This document shows positions 1 to 11,944 of a stretch of DNA of 64,000 nucleotides, in pieces. Positions within the stretch are counted from its first letter, which is position 1. Every line of letters begins with the position of its first letter. The position numbers and the translations under genes are program-made. Where the stretch lies: the NCBI GenBank assembly GCA_007570785.1, contig ML664175.1:9705592-9769591 (forward strand), in the 5' to 3' direction. The notes below the pieces were generated by a model. That model was not told the origin of the DNA. It did no database searches and was given only the letters and a program-made list of their open reading frames with translations. This DNA is from Antilocapra americana (lineage: Eukaryota; Chordata; Mammalia; Artiodactyla; Antilocapridae).

Positions 1-1500
1 GAAGTCGAGAGATATCTGGACTAACAGGCAAGTTTGACCTTGGAGTACAAAATGAAGCAGGGCAAAGGTTAACCAAGTTTTACCAAAAGAATGCACTGGT
101 CGCAACACTCTCTTCCAACAATACAAGAAGCCTCTCTACACATGGACATCTCAAGATGGTCAGTACCAAAATCAGATTGATTATATTCCTTGCAGTCAAA
201 GATGGAGACGCCCTCACAGTCAGCAAAAACAAGATCTGGAGCTGATTGTGGCTTAGATCATCTGCTCCTTTTTGCAAAATTCAAGCTCAAATTGAAAAAA
301 GTGGGGAAAACCACCAGGCCATTCAGTTATGACCTAATCAAATCCCTTATGATTATACAGTGGAGGTGACAAATAGATTCAAGGAACTAGACTCTGCAAG
401 AGAATGCAGAGTTCCAGAGAATAGCAAGGAGAGATAACAAAGCCTTCTTAAGTGAATAATGCAAAGAAAAAGAGAAAACAATAGAATGGGAAAGACTAGA
501 GACCTTTTTAAGAAAATTGGATATACCAAGGGAACCTTTCATACAAAGATAGGCACAATAAGGACAAAAATGGCAAGAACCTAACAGAAGCAGAAGAGAT
601 TAAGAAGCGCCGGCAAGAATACACAGAAGAACTGCACACAAAAAGCTCTTAATGACCCAGATAACCATAATGGTGTGGTCACTCACCTAGAGCCAGACAT
701 CCTGGAGAACTGGACATGGAACAATGGACTGGTTCAAAATTGGGAAGGAGTATGTTAAGGCTGTATGCTGTCATCCTGCTTATTTAATTTATATGCAGAG
801 TGAAAACATCACATGAAATACTGGGCTGGATGAATCACAAGCTAGAACCAAGGCTGCCAGGAGGAATATCAACAATCTCAGACATGCAGATGATACCACT
901 TTAACGGCAGAAAGTGAAGAGGAACCAAAGGTGAAAGGTGATAAAGGTAAAAGAGAAAAGTGAAAAAGCTGTCTTAAAACTCAACCTTTAATATCACAGC
1001 ATCTGGTCCTATCATTTCATGGCAAATCGATGGGGAAAATGTAGAAACAGTGTCATTTTCTTGGGCTCCCAAATCAATGCAGATGATGACTGCAGCCAAG
1101 AAATTAAAAGGCATTTGCTTCTTGTAAGAAAAGCTATGACAAACCTAGACAGTGTCAAAAAAAAGCAGGGACATCACTTTGCTGACAAAGGTCTGTATAG
1201 TCAGAACTATACTTTTTCCAGTAGTCATATATAGACGTGAGTTGGACTACAAAGAATGGTGAACATTGAAGAATTGATGCTTTTGAACTGTGGTGCTGGA
1301 AAAGACTCTTGAGAGTCCCTTGGACTGCAAGGAGATCAAACCAGTCAATCCTAAAGGAAATCAACCCTGTCAATTCATTGGAAGGAATGATGCTGAAGCT
1401 GAAGTTCCAATACTTTGTCCACTTGATGCAAAGATCTGGTTCATTGGCAAAGACCCTAATGATGAGAAAGATTGAGGGCAAGAGGAAAAGGAGGTGCAGT
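1..1500 (+). mobile_element. BovB (RTE-type LINE), degraded, 5' part
   Basis: The text follows the BovB consensus as I know it: the end of the endonuclease region near 80-300, then reverse-transcriptase and C-terminal sequence to about 1500. Recognisable landmarks are 'gcagatgataccacttta' (about 886) and 'gaattgatgcttttgaac' (about 1270). Several internal deletions are evident; the largest, near 700, removes most of the RT core. Stops and frameshifts break every frame, and only 60-120-residue fragments remain open. The 3' end resumes at about 1690 after an inserted patch. Inferred to lie within MNS1 intron 2. Confidence 0.85.
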
Positions 1501-1504
1501 TCCA

Positions 1505-1668
1505 TAGAACTGCACATACACAGAACTGTAAAGAATGAATTTTACAGTATGCGAATTTAAAAAGAAATCAACTAGCCCATCCATACCATATACTTCTACT
1601 TAATAATAAGGAGTAAACTACTAACACATCCAACAACTTAAATGAATCTCAGAGAGTGGAAGAAGATG
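1505..1668 (+). repeat. Inserted patch copied from L1-tail sequence at about 2.9 kb
   Basis: This block interrupts the BovB 3' region. It is not BovB; it matches 2895-3058 of this window at roughly 85 percent by eye. Shared landmarks include 'aaagaaatcaactagc', 'catccataccata' and 'acacatccaacaac'. Both copies end near 'gaagaaga'. The sequence itself is L1 3'-tail and ORF2-end material. It looks like a templated or duplicated insertion rather than ordinary retrotransposition, since no tail or clear target-site duplication is visible. Confidence 0.6.
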
Positions 1669-1689
1669 GCGGTGGAGTAATCTCATCTC

Positions 1690-1845
1690 TCAGAAGATGA
1701 GATGGCTGGACGGCATCACTGATTCAGTGGATATGAGTTTGAGCAAACTCTGGGAGATAGAGAAGGACAGGGCAGCCTAACATGATGCAGTTCATGGTAG
1801 TCAAAGAGTCTGACAGGACTTGGCAACTGAATGATGACGATGACA
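1690..1845 (+). mobile_element. BovB 3' end, continuation
   Basis: Resumes the BovB 3' consensus after the inserted patch, with 'gatgagatggctgga', then 'ggcatcactgattcag', and the terminal tail 'tcaaagagtctgacag'. Orientation and order match the element at the left edge, so both are taken as one insertion. Confidence 0.75.
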
Positions 1846-1847
1846 TG

Positions 1848-2415
1848 TTATAAACTGTATAGGACTAAACCCACACACATAAAGTAAAACTTGGGAAATC
1901 TGAACAAGACTGGTGTACAGCATCATTGTTGATATCTTGCTTGTCATACTGTATTATACTTTTGCAAGACGTACCACTGGGAGAAACTGGGTACAGGATA
2001 TATATGATCTTTCTGTATTATTTCTTATAACTGCAAATGAATCTGTACTTACCTAGATAAATATATAAATCTATCATCTCAATAAAAATTCCAATGAACA
2101 AAAAGCAACAACAAATACTGGTGAGGACACAAAGCAAATGGAATTCTTATACGTTACTTAAGGAACTACAAAGTAGAGCAGTAACTCTGGGAAATGATTT
2201 GGCAGTTTCTTATAAAATGAAACTAACACATACCATTGATCCAACCATCCTATTCTCAGGTATCTATCCAAGAGAAATGAAAATTTATGTTCATACAAAC
2301 TTTATATTCAGTTTTATTCATATTAGCCCAAAGCTGGAAACAACTCAAACAACTTTAGTGTGTGAATGGACTAACAAACTGTGGTACATCCATATAATAC
2401 AATACTATAGGATTA
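1848..2415 (+). mobile_element. Old L1 3'-end fragments
   Basis: 1848-2085 resembles the terminal 3'UTR of old mammalian L1 (L1M) elements. About 2090-2415 resembles ORF2 C-terminal and tail sequence such as 'ggtgaggacac' and 'gtggtacatccatata'. No coding capacity survives. The L1 text continues on the other side of a Bov-tA insertion. Confidence 0.6.
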
Positions 2416-2604
2416 CAGGGGTCAGTTGCTCAGTCATTTCTAATTCTTTGCAACCCCATGGACTGTAGCCCACCAGGCTCCTCTGCCCATTGGGTTTTCC
2501 AGGTAAGATACTGGAGTGGGTTGCCACTTCCTACTCCAGATGATCTCCGCATCTCCTGCACTAGCAGGTGAATTCCTTACCACTATGTCACTTGGGAAGC
2601 CAGA
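2416..2604 (-). mobile_element. Bov-tA SINE (minus)
   Basis: Reverse-complement Bov-tA: 'ccatggactgtagccc', 'caggctcctctgcccatt' and 'ctggagtgggttgcca' read in antisense order, ending in the tRNA-like head ('cttgggaagcc'). It interrupts L1-tail sequence, which resumes as 'actactataccattc'. Confidence 0.85.
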
Positions 2605-3045
2605 ACACTACTATACCATTCACCAATTAAAATGAGTGATTCATGAAACAATACAAAATCTTAAATTTGTTTGGCTAAGTGAAAGAAGTCAGACTCCAAA
2701 AGTGACATATTACATAATTGCATTTATATGTTACTATGGAAAAGATAAATCTATTGGACAAAAAAGAAATCAATGGTTTCAAGGGACTGGGAGTGGGTGG
2801 CTGTGAGTGGTTGACTACAAAGGGGAAGCCTGAAGGAAAGGAATGCTTTGTATGACATTGTAATGGTGGAACCAGTAATTACCCATTTGCCAAATCCACA
2901 GAACTGCACATCTATAGAACCGTAGAGAATGAATTTTATAATATGAAAATTTAAAAAGAAATCAACTAGCACATCCATACCATACACTACTGCTTAATAC
3001 CGAGTAAACTACTGACACATCCAACAACCTAAATGCATCTCAGAG
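2605..3045 (+). mobile_element. Old L1 3'-tail sequence (continued)
   Basis: L1-like tail text continues here: 'aaaatgagtgattcatg', 'gtttcaagggactgggag', then an L1 tail around 2890-2960. From 2895 it is the source-like copy of the patch found at 1505-1668. It abuts the 5' start of the next, nearly full-length L1. Confidence 0.55.
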
Positions 3046-5159
3046 AACAGAAGAAGACAGCAGGGAGATCGCCAGCCTCCCCACAGTTACATCAAAAACT
3101 CATCACGATCGGAAGCAACTCCTACAAAACAACCTGTTGGCAACAGCAGAAGACCCCAGGCCTCCAGGGGAAGTGGGGCAAGCTAACTTCCCTAGAATGA
3201 GGTAGGACAGAGAACAAAGACAGAAAAATGGAAGAGATGGAGAACTTCAAGATGGGAGCTTGTGCCCCCAGGAAGGGAGGGAGTCGTGAAGGAGGAAGAG
3301 TTTCCATGCACAGGGAAGCTCCCTCACAGGCGGGACCAAGGGGGAACTGCAGAATCTTGGAGAGCTGGGCAAAGCGGGGGACCTAGAGGGCATAATTCAG
3401 AGAAGTTGCATTTCTCAGCCCATAAGCAGCTCACAGACCCTGGCCCCGACCAGACGACAGGCTCACGGAGCCAAGTAGTTCACAGAAGACCCGCGGCACA
3501 TAATGTGGGTCCAAGGTGCCAGGAGAAGAGCACACAAACCTCTGCAGCACAGCAGGCACGCCCAGGGTGCCAAGAGAAAGGCACACTAGTCCCGAGGAGC
3601 AGAGGGCAGGCGCAGGGTGTGGAAAGAGACCCACACAAGTCTCTGTGATGCAGAGCGCAGTTTTGGGGAGCTGAGAAAAGCGCCATGCAAGCCCCTGCCT
3701 AGCAAGCATCAGCCTGCAATGTAGGGCAGGACCAGGGTACAGAAGCTCCAGCAAAAATTCAAGGGACAAGTAGGGGACTGGCAGCAGTGAGGATATGCTG
3801 AGAGGGCCACTTCAACATGGCTGCAGAAACAGATGTGTCTAACACTGCCAAAGCCAAGAGGACTGTCCAAAGTCATACTGAATCCACAGATACCCCAAAA
3901 CCTACTACTGGACACTCTGCTGCCCTTCAGAGAGAAGAGATCCAGCTCCATCAACCAGAAAACAGCCACAAGTCCCCCTAACCAGGAAACCACCACCAGA
4001 CACTAATTCAACCCCATCCACAGGGGCACACTCCACAACTAAGGAGAACTATGAACTTGAGAATTTTTTTGTTCCACTTAAAGTCACATTGTTTATTTCT
4101 CCTACATGTTTCTATCTTCATGTTAGCCTTTTGCGGTGCTGTGGAGTTTTTCTCTTGTTAAAAAAATTTTTTCTTTAAGATTTTTTTCCTTCTTTTATAA
4201 TTATTGTTTTACTGTGTCTTAGTTGTTTTTCTTGCTGTTCTTCACCTGCTGTAGCTATTCCTGAATATATATGAATCTTTTTCACATACGTCTATTTATC
4301 TTTGCTTTTCTGTTTTTTCTTTTTTTTTAACTTCCTCTTCCACCCATTCCTTTTCTCTTTTCTCTTTCTCCTGTTTTTTTCCTTCACTCTTTCTTTTTTC
4401 ACCATGTAAGCTAAATTGTTGTATTCTCTTTGCGACATTCCCCAGTTGGCACTCTGCTCAGGCTCCAGTTTTCTGGGTTGAGTGTTGGTGAGCTCTGCTT
4501 TTAATTGGCTGATATCACTTTTGGTTTCCTTTGCTCACAAAGTCAATCTCCTGTACTCTCTTTTCTTTAGAAAACTTTGGCTATTTATCTCTGTGTGTGT
4601 AAGAGTGTGTAAATGTTCCATTATTTTTGTAATCATGTGTCTGATGTTATAGTGACCATCTATCTTTCATGCCATGTTTTGCTTTTTGTTTTGGTGTGTT
4701 TGCTTTAACCCCTTTTAATACTATGACAAACAATTTAGGGAGTCCCTATCCCCCAACCAAAGATCACACCTGAACCACTCAGGTGACCGCACTGGGTCCA
4801 AGATTCCAGACTGCCAGAGAACGCCTAACCCCAGGGGTATTAGTTACTGAGAACTTCAACACCTGTACACCAAGTCTGGTATCATGCAGCTGTCGACAGC
4901 ATCCACCGCAGGACATTTTACCTGAACCACAAGTAAGACAAAAACACAAAAACAATCACCAGCATACAGGAGTCCCACAGACACTCCAAAATATACCTCA
5001 CACAGCCCTGCCCATCTGAAGGAAAAAAAACTCACCTCCTCCCACTAGAACACAGGTACTAAAAAGAAGTCCACACAAACCACTGAACCAACTTTTCCCT
5101 CCAAGGGCAAAAACTAAAGGAAGAAGGAATACAACCCTAAAGGCTGGGGTAAGGAGACC

Positions 5160-6100
5160 TCAAACTGGATAAGTTAGAAAGTAAACAAATAAATAGAGAA
5201 ATATAGCACAAATGAAGGAACAAGGTAGAAACTCACAAGACCAAATAAACGAAGAGGAAACAAGCAAACTACCTGAAAAAGAATTCAGAATAATGAGAGT
5301 AAAGATGTTCCAAGCTTTAAAAGTAGAATGGAGAAAATAAACCATCAACACAATTAATACAATTACCAAATATATAGAAGAAATAAAGAATAAGTAAACA
5401 GAGATGAATAGCACAATTATTGAAATTAAAAATACTCTAGAAAGAATCACCAGTACAGTAACTGAGGCAGAAGAACAGATAAGTGAGCTGTAAAAGAGAA
5501 TGGTGGAAATACTGCTGAAGAAGAGAATAAAGGAAAAAGAACAAAAAGAAATTGAGGATAGACTCAAGAGACTTTTGGGACAATATTAAACGCACCAACA
5601 TTTGAGTTACAGGGGTCCCAGAAGAAGAGAAAGAGAAAGGAACTGAGAAAATTTTTGAAGAGATTATAGCTGAAAACTTTCCCAACATGGGAAAGGAAAT
5701 GGTCGATCAAGTCCAAGATGTGCAGAGAGACCTTTACAGAATAAACCTAAGGAGAGACATATTGAGACACATACTAATCAAGCTAACAGAGATTAAACAC
5801 AAAGAAAGAATATTAAAAGCAGCAAAGGAAAGCAACAAGTAACATACAATGGAAAACCCATTCGATTCACAGGAGATCTTTCAGCAGAAACTCTGCAGGC
5901 CAGAAGGGAATAGCAGGATATATTTAAAGTACTGAAAGAAAAAAAAATCTGCAACCAACATATTCTACCCGGCAAGGATCTCACTCAAAACGGATGGAGA
6001 AACCTAAAGCTTCACAGACAAGCAAAAGTTAAAAGAATTTAGCACTACCAAACCAGCTTTACAACAAACACTAAAGGGACTTAAACAGGCAGTAAACACA
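5160..6100 (+). pseudogene. L1 ORF1 relic
   Basis: Frame-broken sequence with L1 ORF1-like composition (Lys/Glu/Gln-rich coiled-coil coding), including 'gaagaagagaaagagaaa' and the downstream 'tctgcaggccagaaggg' region. ORF1p of L1 is an RNA-binding trimer that packages its own RNA. Multiple stops, for example around 5395 and 5490, mean no ORF1 protein can be made. Boundaries are approximate. Confidence 0.6.
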
Positions 6101-7158
6101 AGAGAAAGGAAGGATCTACAAAAACAAACCCAAAACAATGAAGAAAATACCAACAGGAACATAAGTATGTTTAACTACTTTAAATGTAAACGGATTAAAT
6201 GCACCAACCAAAAGATACAGACTGGTTGAATGGATATAAATACAAGGCCCATATATTTGCTGCCTACAAGAGACCCACTTCAGACCTACAGACACATACA
6301 GACTGAAAGTAAAAGTATGGAAAAAGATATTCCATGCAATGGAAATCAAAAAGAAGCTGGAGTGGCAATTCTTATTTCAGACAAAGTAGACTTTAAAATA
6401 AAGACTATTATGAGCAATAAAGAAGGATACTACATAATGATCAAGGGATCAATCCAAGAAGAAGATATAACAATTTTAAATATTTATGCATCCAACACAG
6501 GAGCACCTCAATACTTAAGGCAAATACTAACAAACATAAGAGGGGAAATCAACAGTAACACAATAATAGTAGGGTACTTTAACACCCTACTTTCACCAAT
6601 AGACAGATCATCAAAACAGAAAATCAATACGGAAATACAAACCTTGAATGAAACACTAGACCAAATGGACCTAATTGCTATCTTCAGGACTTTCCATCCA
6701 AATGCAGAACACATTTTCTTCTCAAATGCATATGGAACATTCTCCAGGACAGACCACATCTTGGGCCACAAATCAAGCAGCAGTAAATTTAAGAAAGTTG
6801 AAATCATATCAAGCATCTTCTCTGATCATAAAGTTATGAGGCTAGATATCAATTACAGGGAAAAAAAACTGCAAAAACCACAAACACATGAAGATTAAAC
6901 AATACACTACCAAATAACAAAGAGGTTACTAAAGGAATAAGAAGGGAAATCAAAAGATTCCTAGAAACAAATGACAATGAAAACAGGATGACCCAAAACC
7001 TATGGGATACAGAAAAAGCAGCTCTAAGAGGGAAGTTTATAGCAATACAATCTTATCTAAAGAAACAAGAACAACATCAAATAGATTAACTCTACATCTA
7101 AAGCAGCTGGAAAAAGGTGGAAAAAAAACCCCCAAAGTCACAAAAGGAAACAAATCAT

Positions 7159-7173
7159 AAAGATCAGAGCAGA
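7159..7173 (+). repeat. Left target-site duplication of nested L1-BT
   Basis: AAAGATCAGAGCAGA, identical to 8210-8224. Joining the flanks restores continuous L1 ORF2 text ('aatcataaagatcagag' into 'cagaaataaatgaaaaag'). Confidence 0.92.
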
Positions 7174-8209
7174 CAGCCTTCAGAATGGGAGAAAATAATA
7201 GCCAATGAAGCAACGGACAAACAATTAATCTCAAAAATATACAAGCAACTCCTGCAGCTCCATTCTAGGAAAATAAACGACCCAATCAAAAAGTGGGCCA
7301 AAGAACTTAACAGACATTTCTCCAGAGAAGACATAAAAGTGGCTAACAAACACATGAAAAGATGCTCAACATCACTCATTATCAGAGAAATGCAAATCAA
7401 AACCACAATGAGGTATCACTTTACACCAGTCAGAATGGCTGCCATCCAAAAGTCTACAGGCAATAAATGCTGGAGAGGATGTGGAGAAAAGGGAACCCTC
7501 TTACACTGTTGGTGGGAATGCAAACTAGTACAGCCACTATGGAAAACAGTGTGGCGGTTCCTTAAAAAACTGCAAATAGACCTGCCATATGACCCAGCAA
7601 TCCCACTGCTGGGCATATACACCGAGGAAACCAGAATTGAAAGAGCCACGTCTACCCCAATGTTCATCGCTGCATTGTTTACAATAGCCAGGACATGGAA
7701 GCAACCTAGATGCCCATCAACTGACGAATGGATAAGAAAGCTGTGGTACATATACACAATGGAATATTACTCAGCATTAAAAAAAAATTCATTTGAATCA
7801 GTTCTACTCAGGTGGACGGAACTGGAGCCCATTATCCAGAGTGAAGTAAGCCAGAAGCAAAAACAACAATACAGTATACTAATGCATATATATGGAATTT
7901 AGAAAGATGGTAACGAGAACCCAGCATGCGAGACAGCAAAAGGAACACAGATGTATAGAACAGACTCATGGACTCTGTGGATGAGGGTAAGGGTAGGATG
8001 ATATGGGAGAATGGCATTGAAACATGTTAATTATCATATGTGTAACCAATCGCCAGCCCAGGATTGATGCTCGGGGCTGATGCATCGAGATTTCCCAGGG
8101 GGAGGGAGGAGGGAGGGAGGAGGGAGGGGGGTTCTGGAGGGGGAGCATATGTAAACCCATGGCGATATCATGTCATTGTATGGCAAAACTAATAAAAAAA
8201 ATTAAAAAA
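7174..8209 (+). mobile_element. Nested L1-BT 3' fragment (5'-truncated)
   Basis: A 1036-bp insertion of a younger bovine-type L1 3' end inside the older L1. It is flanked by a perfect 15-bp target-site duplication, AAAGATCAGAGCAGA, at 7159-7173 and 8210-8224. It carries the ORF2 C-terminus, 3'UTR with a GGGAGG-rich tract (about 8098-8140), and tail 'aataaaaaaaattaaaa'. Reading through from the host element gives a 261-codon frame (7117-7902). This contains the C-x3-C-x7-H-x4-C motif typical of the L1 ORF2 C-terminus. It lacks RT and endonuclease domains, so it is not a functional gene. Confidence 0.92.
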
Positions 8210-8224
8210 AAAGATCAGAGCAGA
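8210..8224 (+). repeat. Right target-site duplication of nested L1-BT
   Basis: AAAGATCAGAGCAGA, identical to 7159-7173, directly after the A-rich tail. The first A residues may be shared with the tail. Confidence 0.92.
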
Positions 8225-10561
8225 AATAAATGAAAAAGAAATGAAGGCAACAATAGTAAAGATTAATAAAACTAAAAGCTGGTTCTTGAGAAGATAAACA
8301 AAATTGACAAACCATTAGCCAGAGTCATCAAGGAAAAAAAGGGAGAAAAATCAACAAAATTAGAAATGAAAAAGGAGAGGTTACAACAGACAACACAGAA
8401 ATATAATGGATCATAAGGGACTACTATGAGCAATGACACGCTAATAAAATCGGACAACCTAGAGGAAATGGGCAGATTCTTAGAAATGTTCAACCTCCCA
8501 AGACTAAACCAGGAAGAAATAGAAATTATGAACAAGCCAATTACAAAATCTTAAGTTGAAACTGTGATTAAAAATCTCCCAAAAAACAAAAGCCCATGGA
8601 CAGACAGCTTCACAGGGGAATTCTATCAAATATTTAGACAAGAGCTAATGTCTATTTTTCTGAAACTCTTTGCAAAAATTGCAGAGGAAGAAATATTTCC
8701 AAACTCATTCTAGGAGGCTACAATCACTGATACCAAAACCAAACAAAGATAACACAAAAAAAGAAAAGTATAGGCCAATATTACTGATGAATATAGATGC
8801 AAAAATCCTCAAAGAAATTCTAGCAAAAAGAATTTAACAACACATTAAAAAGACCATAGACCATGATCAAGTCAGGTTTATCCCAGGTATGCAAGGATTC
8901 TTCAACATATGCAAATCAATCAATGTGATACACCATATTAACAAATTAAAAGATAAAAACCATATGATAACCTCCAGCAGAAAAACCTTTTGACAAAATT
9001 CAGCACCCATTTATGATAAAAACTCATCAAAAAATGGACATAGAAGGAATCTACCTTAGCCTAATAAAGGCCATATACAACAAACCCAGAGCAAACATTA
9101 TTCTCAGTGGGTAGAAACTGAAAGCATTCCCTCTGAGATCTGGAGTAAGACAAAGATGCCCACTCTTGCCACTATTATTGAACATAGTTTTGGAAGTCCT
9201 AGCCACAGCAATCCAAGACAAGAAAGAAGTAAAAGGAATCTAGATTGGAAAGGAAGAAGTAAAACTCTATTTGCATGACATGATACTGTATATAGAAAAC
9301 CCTAAAGATACTATCAGGATACTGGAACTAATCAGTGAATTTAGTAAAGTCGCAAGATACAAAATCAATACACAGAAATCACTTGCATTCCTATATACTA
9401 ACAACTGAAAAATCAGAAAGAGAAATTAAGGAATCAATCCCATTTGCCTCTGCAACTAAAAGAATAAAATAACTACAAATAAACCTATCTAAGGAGACAA
9501 GAGGGCTTTATAAAGAAAACTGTAAAACAATGATGAAAGAAATCTAAGATGACATAAATAGATGGAGGGATATTCTATGCTCCTAGGTTGGAAGAATTAG
9601 TATTGTGAAAATGACTATACTACCAAAAGCAATCTAGAGATTCAATGCAAACCCTATCAATTTACCAATGGCATTTTTCACAGAACTAGAACAAAAAATT
9701 TCACAATTCATATGAAAATACAAAAGGCCCCAAATAGTCAAAGCAATCTTGAGAAAGAAGAATAGAAATATAGCCCAATGAACTAGGCTAGAAAGCCCAG
9801 AGATAAACCCATGCACATGTGAGCACCTTATCTTTGACAAAGAAGGCAAAATATACAGTGGGGAAAAAGATAGTCTCTTCAGTGAGTGGTGCTGGAAGAA
9901 CTGGACAACTACATGCCAAAGAATGAAATTAGAACACTTCCTAATACCATACACAAAGATAAACCCGAAACAGATTAAAGACCTAAATGTAAGACCAGAA
10001 ACTATAAAGCTCTTAGAAGAAAACATAGGCAGAACACCGCATGACATAAATCATAGCAAGATTCTTTATGACCTACCTTCCAGAATAACGGAAATAAAGA
10101 CAAAAATAAATAAACGGACCTAATTAAACTTAAAAGCTTTTGCACGGCAAAAGCTTTCTCTTTTATAAACAAAGTGAAAAGATAACCCTCAGAATGGGAG
10201 AAAATAATAGCAAATGAAACAACTGACAAAGAATTAATTTCTAAAATATACAAGTAGCTCATACAACTCAATACCAGAAAAACAAACAACCCAACCAAAA
10301 AGTGGGCACAAGACCTAAACAGACATTTCTCCAAAGAAGACATACAGATGGCTAATAAACATATGAAGAGATGCTCAACATCACTCATGATTAGGGAAAT
10401 GCACATCAAAACTACAATGAGATATCACTTCACTCCAGACAGAACGGCCATAATAAAAAAAATCCACAAACAAGTGCTGGAGAGGGTGTGGAGAAGAGGG
10501 AACCCTTCTACACTGCTGCTGGGAATGTAAACTGATACAGCCACTATGGAAGACAGTATGG

Positions 10562-10718
10562 AGATACGCCAGTTCAATTCCTGGGTCAGGAAGATCTGCT
10601 GGAGAAGGGATAGGCTACCCACTCCAGTACTCTGGCCTGGAGAATTCCATCAACTGTATATGCATAGTCCATGGGGTCACAAAGAGTCAGATGCGACTTT
10701 CACTTTTTACTTTTCAAA
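10562..10718 (+). mobile_element. Bov-tA SINE (plus) inside L1
   Basis: Reads 'gttcaattcctgggtcag', 'gaagatctgctggagaag', 'ggcctggagaattcc' and 'ccatggggtcacaaagag' in Bov-tA order, ending in a CTTT-rich tail. It interrupts the L1 text between 'acagtatggaga' and 'tcaccatatgtacc'. Confidence 0.85.
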
Positions 10719-10872
10719 ATCACCATATGTACCAGCAATATCACTTCTAGGCACAGATCTTGAAGAAACCAAAACTGAAAAAGAGACATGTTCATTGCAG
10801 CACTATTTACAATAGCCAAAACACACAATCAACCTAGATGTCTACTGACAGATGAATGGATAAAGAAGCTGT

Positions 10873-10895
10873 GGTATATATATATATATATATAT
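10873..10895. repeat. (TA)n microsatellite
   Basis: A run of TA dinucleotides (10875-10894 region) followed by 'gtatacacacacg', in the 3' part of the host L1. Confidence 0.85.
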
Positions 10896-11394
10896 GTATA
10901 CACACACGATGTAATATTACTCAGCCATCAAAACGAACACATTTGAGTCAGTTCTAATGTCTGAGGTGGACAAACCTAGAGCCTATTATACAGAGTGAAG
11001 TAAGTCAGAAAGAGAAATATAAATATCATATACTGACACATATATATGGAATATAGAAAGATGGTACTGATGAATTTATTTGTAGGACAGCAATGGAAAA
11101 ACAGACATAGAGAATAGACACAGTGGGAGGGAAGAAACGAGTGTATGGAGGGAGCAACATGGAAACTTACAATACCATATGTAGAATGGATAGTCAATGG
11201 GAATTTGCTACATGACTCAGGGAACTCAAACAGGGGCTCTGTGACAATCTAGAAGGGTGGAATGGGGAGAGAAATGGGAGGGAGGTTCGGGAGGAGGGAC
11301 ATGGGTATATAGCTGATTCTTGTTGATGTTTCACAGAAAACAAAATTCTGTAAAGCAATTATCCTTCAATTAAAAAATAATAAAGTGCCCCCCC

Positions 11395-11942
11395 AAAAGC
11401 AGCAGCAGCTGTGGCACATATATATAATGGAATGTTACTCAGCCATAAGAGGAATACATTTGAGTTGGTTCTAATGAGGTGGATGAACCTAGGACCTATT
11501 ATGCAGAGTGAAGTAATATAAGTAAGAAAGAGAAAAACAAATATCATATATTAACACATATATATGGAATCTAGAAGGATGGTATTGATGAATCTGTTCA
11601 CAGAGCAGCACTGGGGACTGCTTATATAGAAAACACTGGAGATGCAGATATAGGGAACAGACTTAAGGATAAGGGTGAGGTGGAAGAGAGGGTTAAATAA
11701 ATGGAGAGTAGCATGGATTCATATACACTAACATATGTAAATAGGCAGCCAACAGGAATTTGCTGTATGACTTGGGGGAAATCAAATTGAGGCTCTGTAA
11801 TAACCTAGAGGGGTGGGAATGGGTGGGAGATCAGAGGGAGATTCAAGAGGGAGGGGACATATGTACACCAATGATTACTAGTATGACAAATCAAACCAAT
11901 ATTGTAAAGCAATCATCAAAAATAAATATTTTAAAAAATGAA
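11395..11942 (+). mobile_element. Second L1 3' end in tandem
   Basis: Repeats the terminal L1 region: 'tggaatgttactcagcca', 'gaggtggatgaaccta', 'atatatggaatctagaag', then a G-rich 3'UTR and tail 'aaaataaatattttaaaa'. It directly follows the tail of the long L1 and is a separate, 5'-truncated copy. Confidence 0.75.
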
Positions 11943-11944
11943 TC

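Larger units (their letters stand above)
6170..10920 (+). pseudogene. L1 ORF2 relic (endonuclease and reverse transcriptase)
   Basis: ORF2 of L1 encodes an AP-like endonuclease, a reverse transcriptase and a C-terminal Cys-rich segment. The endonuclease part is open at 6230-6898, with motifs such as GVAILISDK, LNIYASN and TDHILGHK, and a changed VGYFN. Downstream sequence follows ORF2 (for example 'gtttatcccaggtatgc' near 8876) but stops and frameshifts are frequent. A younger L1 fragment interrupts it at 7174-8209. The C-terminal portion near 10000-10540 repeats the same region found in that nested fragment. Confidence 0.75.
3046..11390 (+). mobile_element. Nearly full-length, inactivated L1 LINE
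   Basis: A long L1 of an older ruminant or cetartiodactyl type. 3046-5150 is 5'UTR-like: GC/CA-rich first, then T-rich at 4060-4700. About 5160-6100 is an ORF1 relic and about 6170-10920 an ORF2 relic. 10920-11390 is the 3'UTR with a G-rich tract and A-rich end. Subtracting a nested L1-BT insertion (7174-8209) and a Bov-tA (10562-10718) leaves about 7.1 kb, close to a full-length L1. The endonuclease part (about 6230-6898) still translates for 222 residues. There the usual VGDFN-type motif reads VGYFN, losing the conserved Asp. Many stops and frameshifts elsewhere mark it as dead. Confidence 0.8.

Noticed and set aside
3262..3769. Overlapping frames of 112-128 codons on both strands
   Set aside because: They lie in the GC-rich 5'UTR of the long L1, overlap one another, and match no protein family.
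6230..6898. 222-codon frame as a nuclease gene
   Set aside because: It is the L1 ORF2 endonuclease region in a dead element, truncated at both ends and with a conserved Asp replaced by Tyr.
7117..7902. 261-codon frame as a host gene
   Set aside because: It is L1 ORF2 C-terminal sequence from a nested insertion, lacking the reverse-transcriptase and endonuclease domains.
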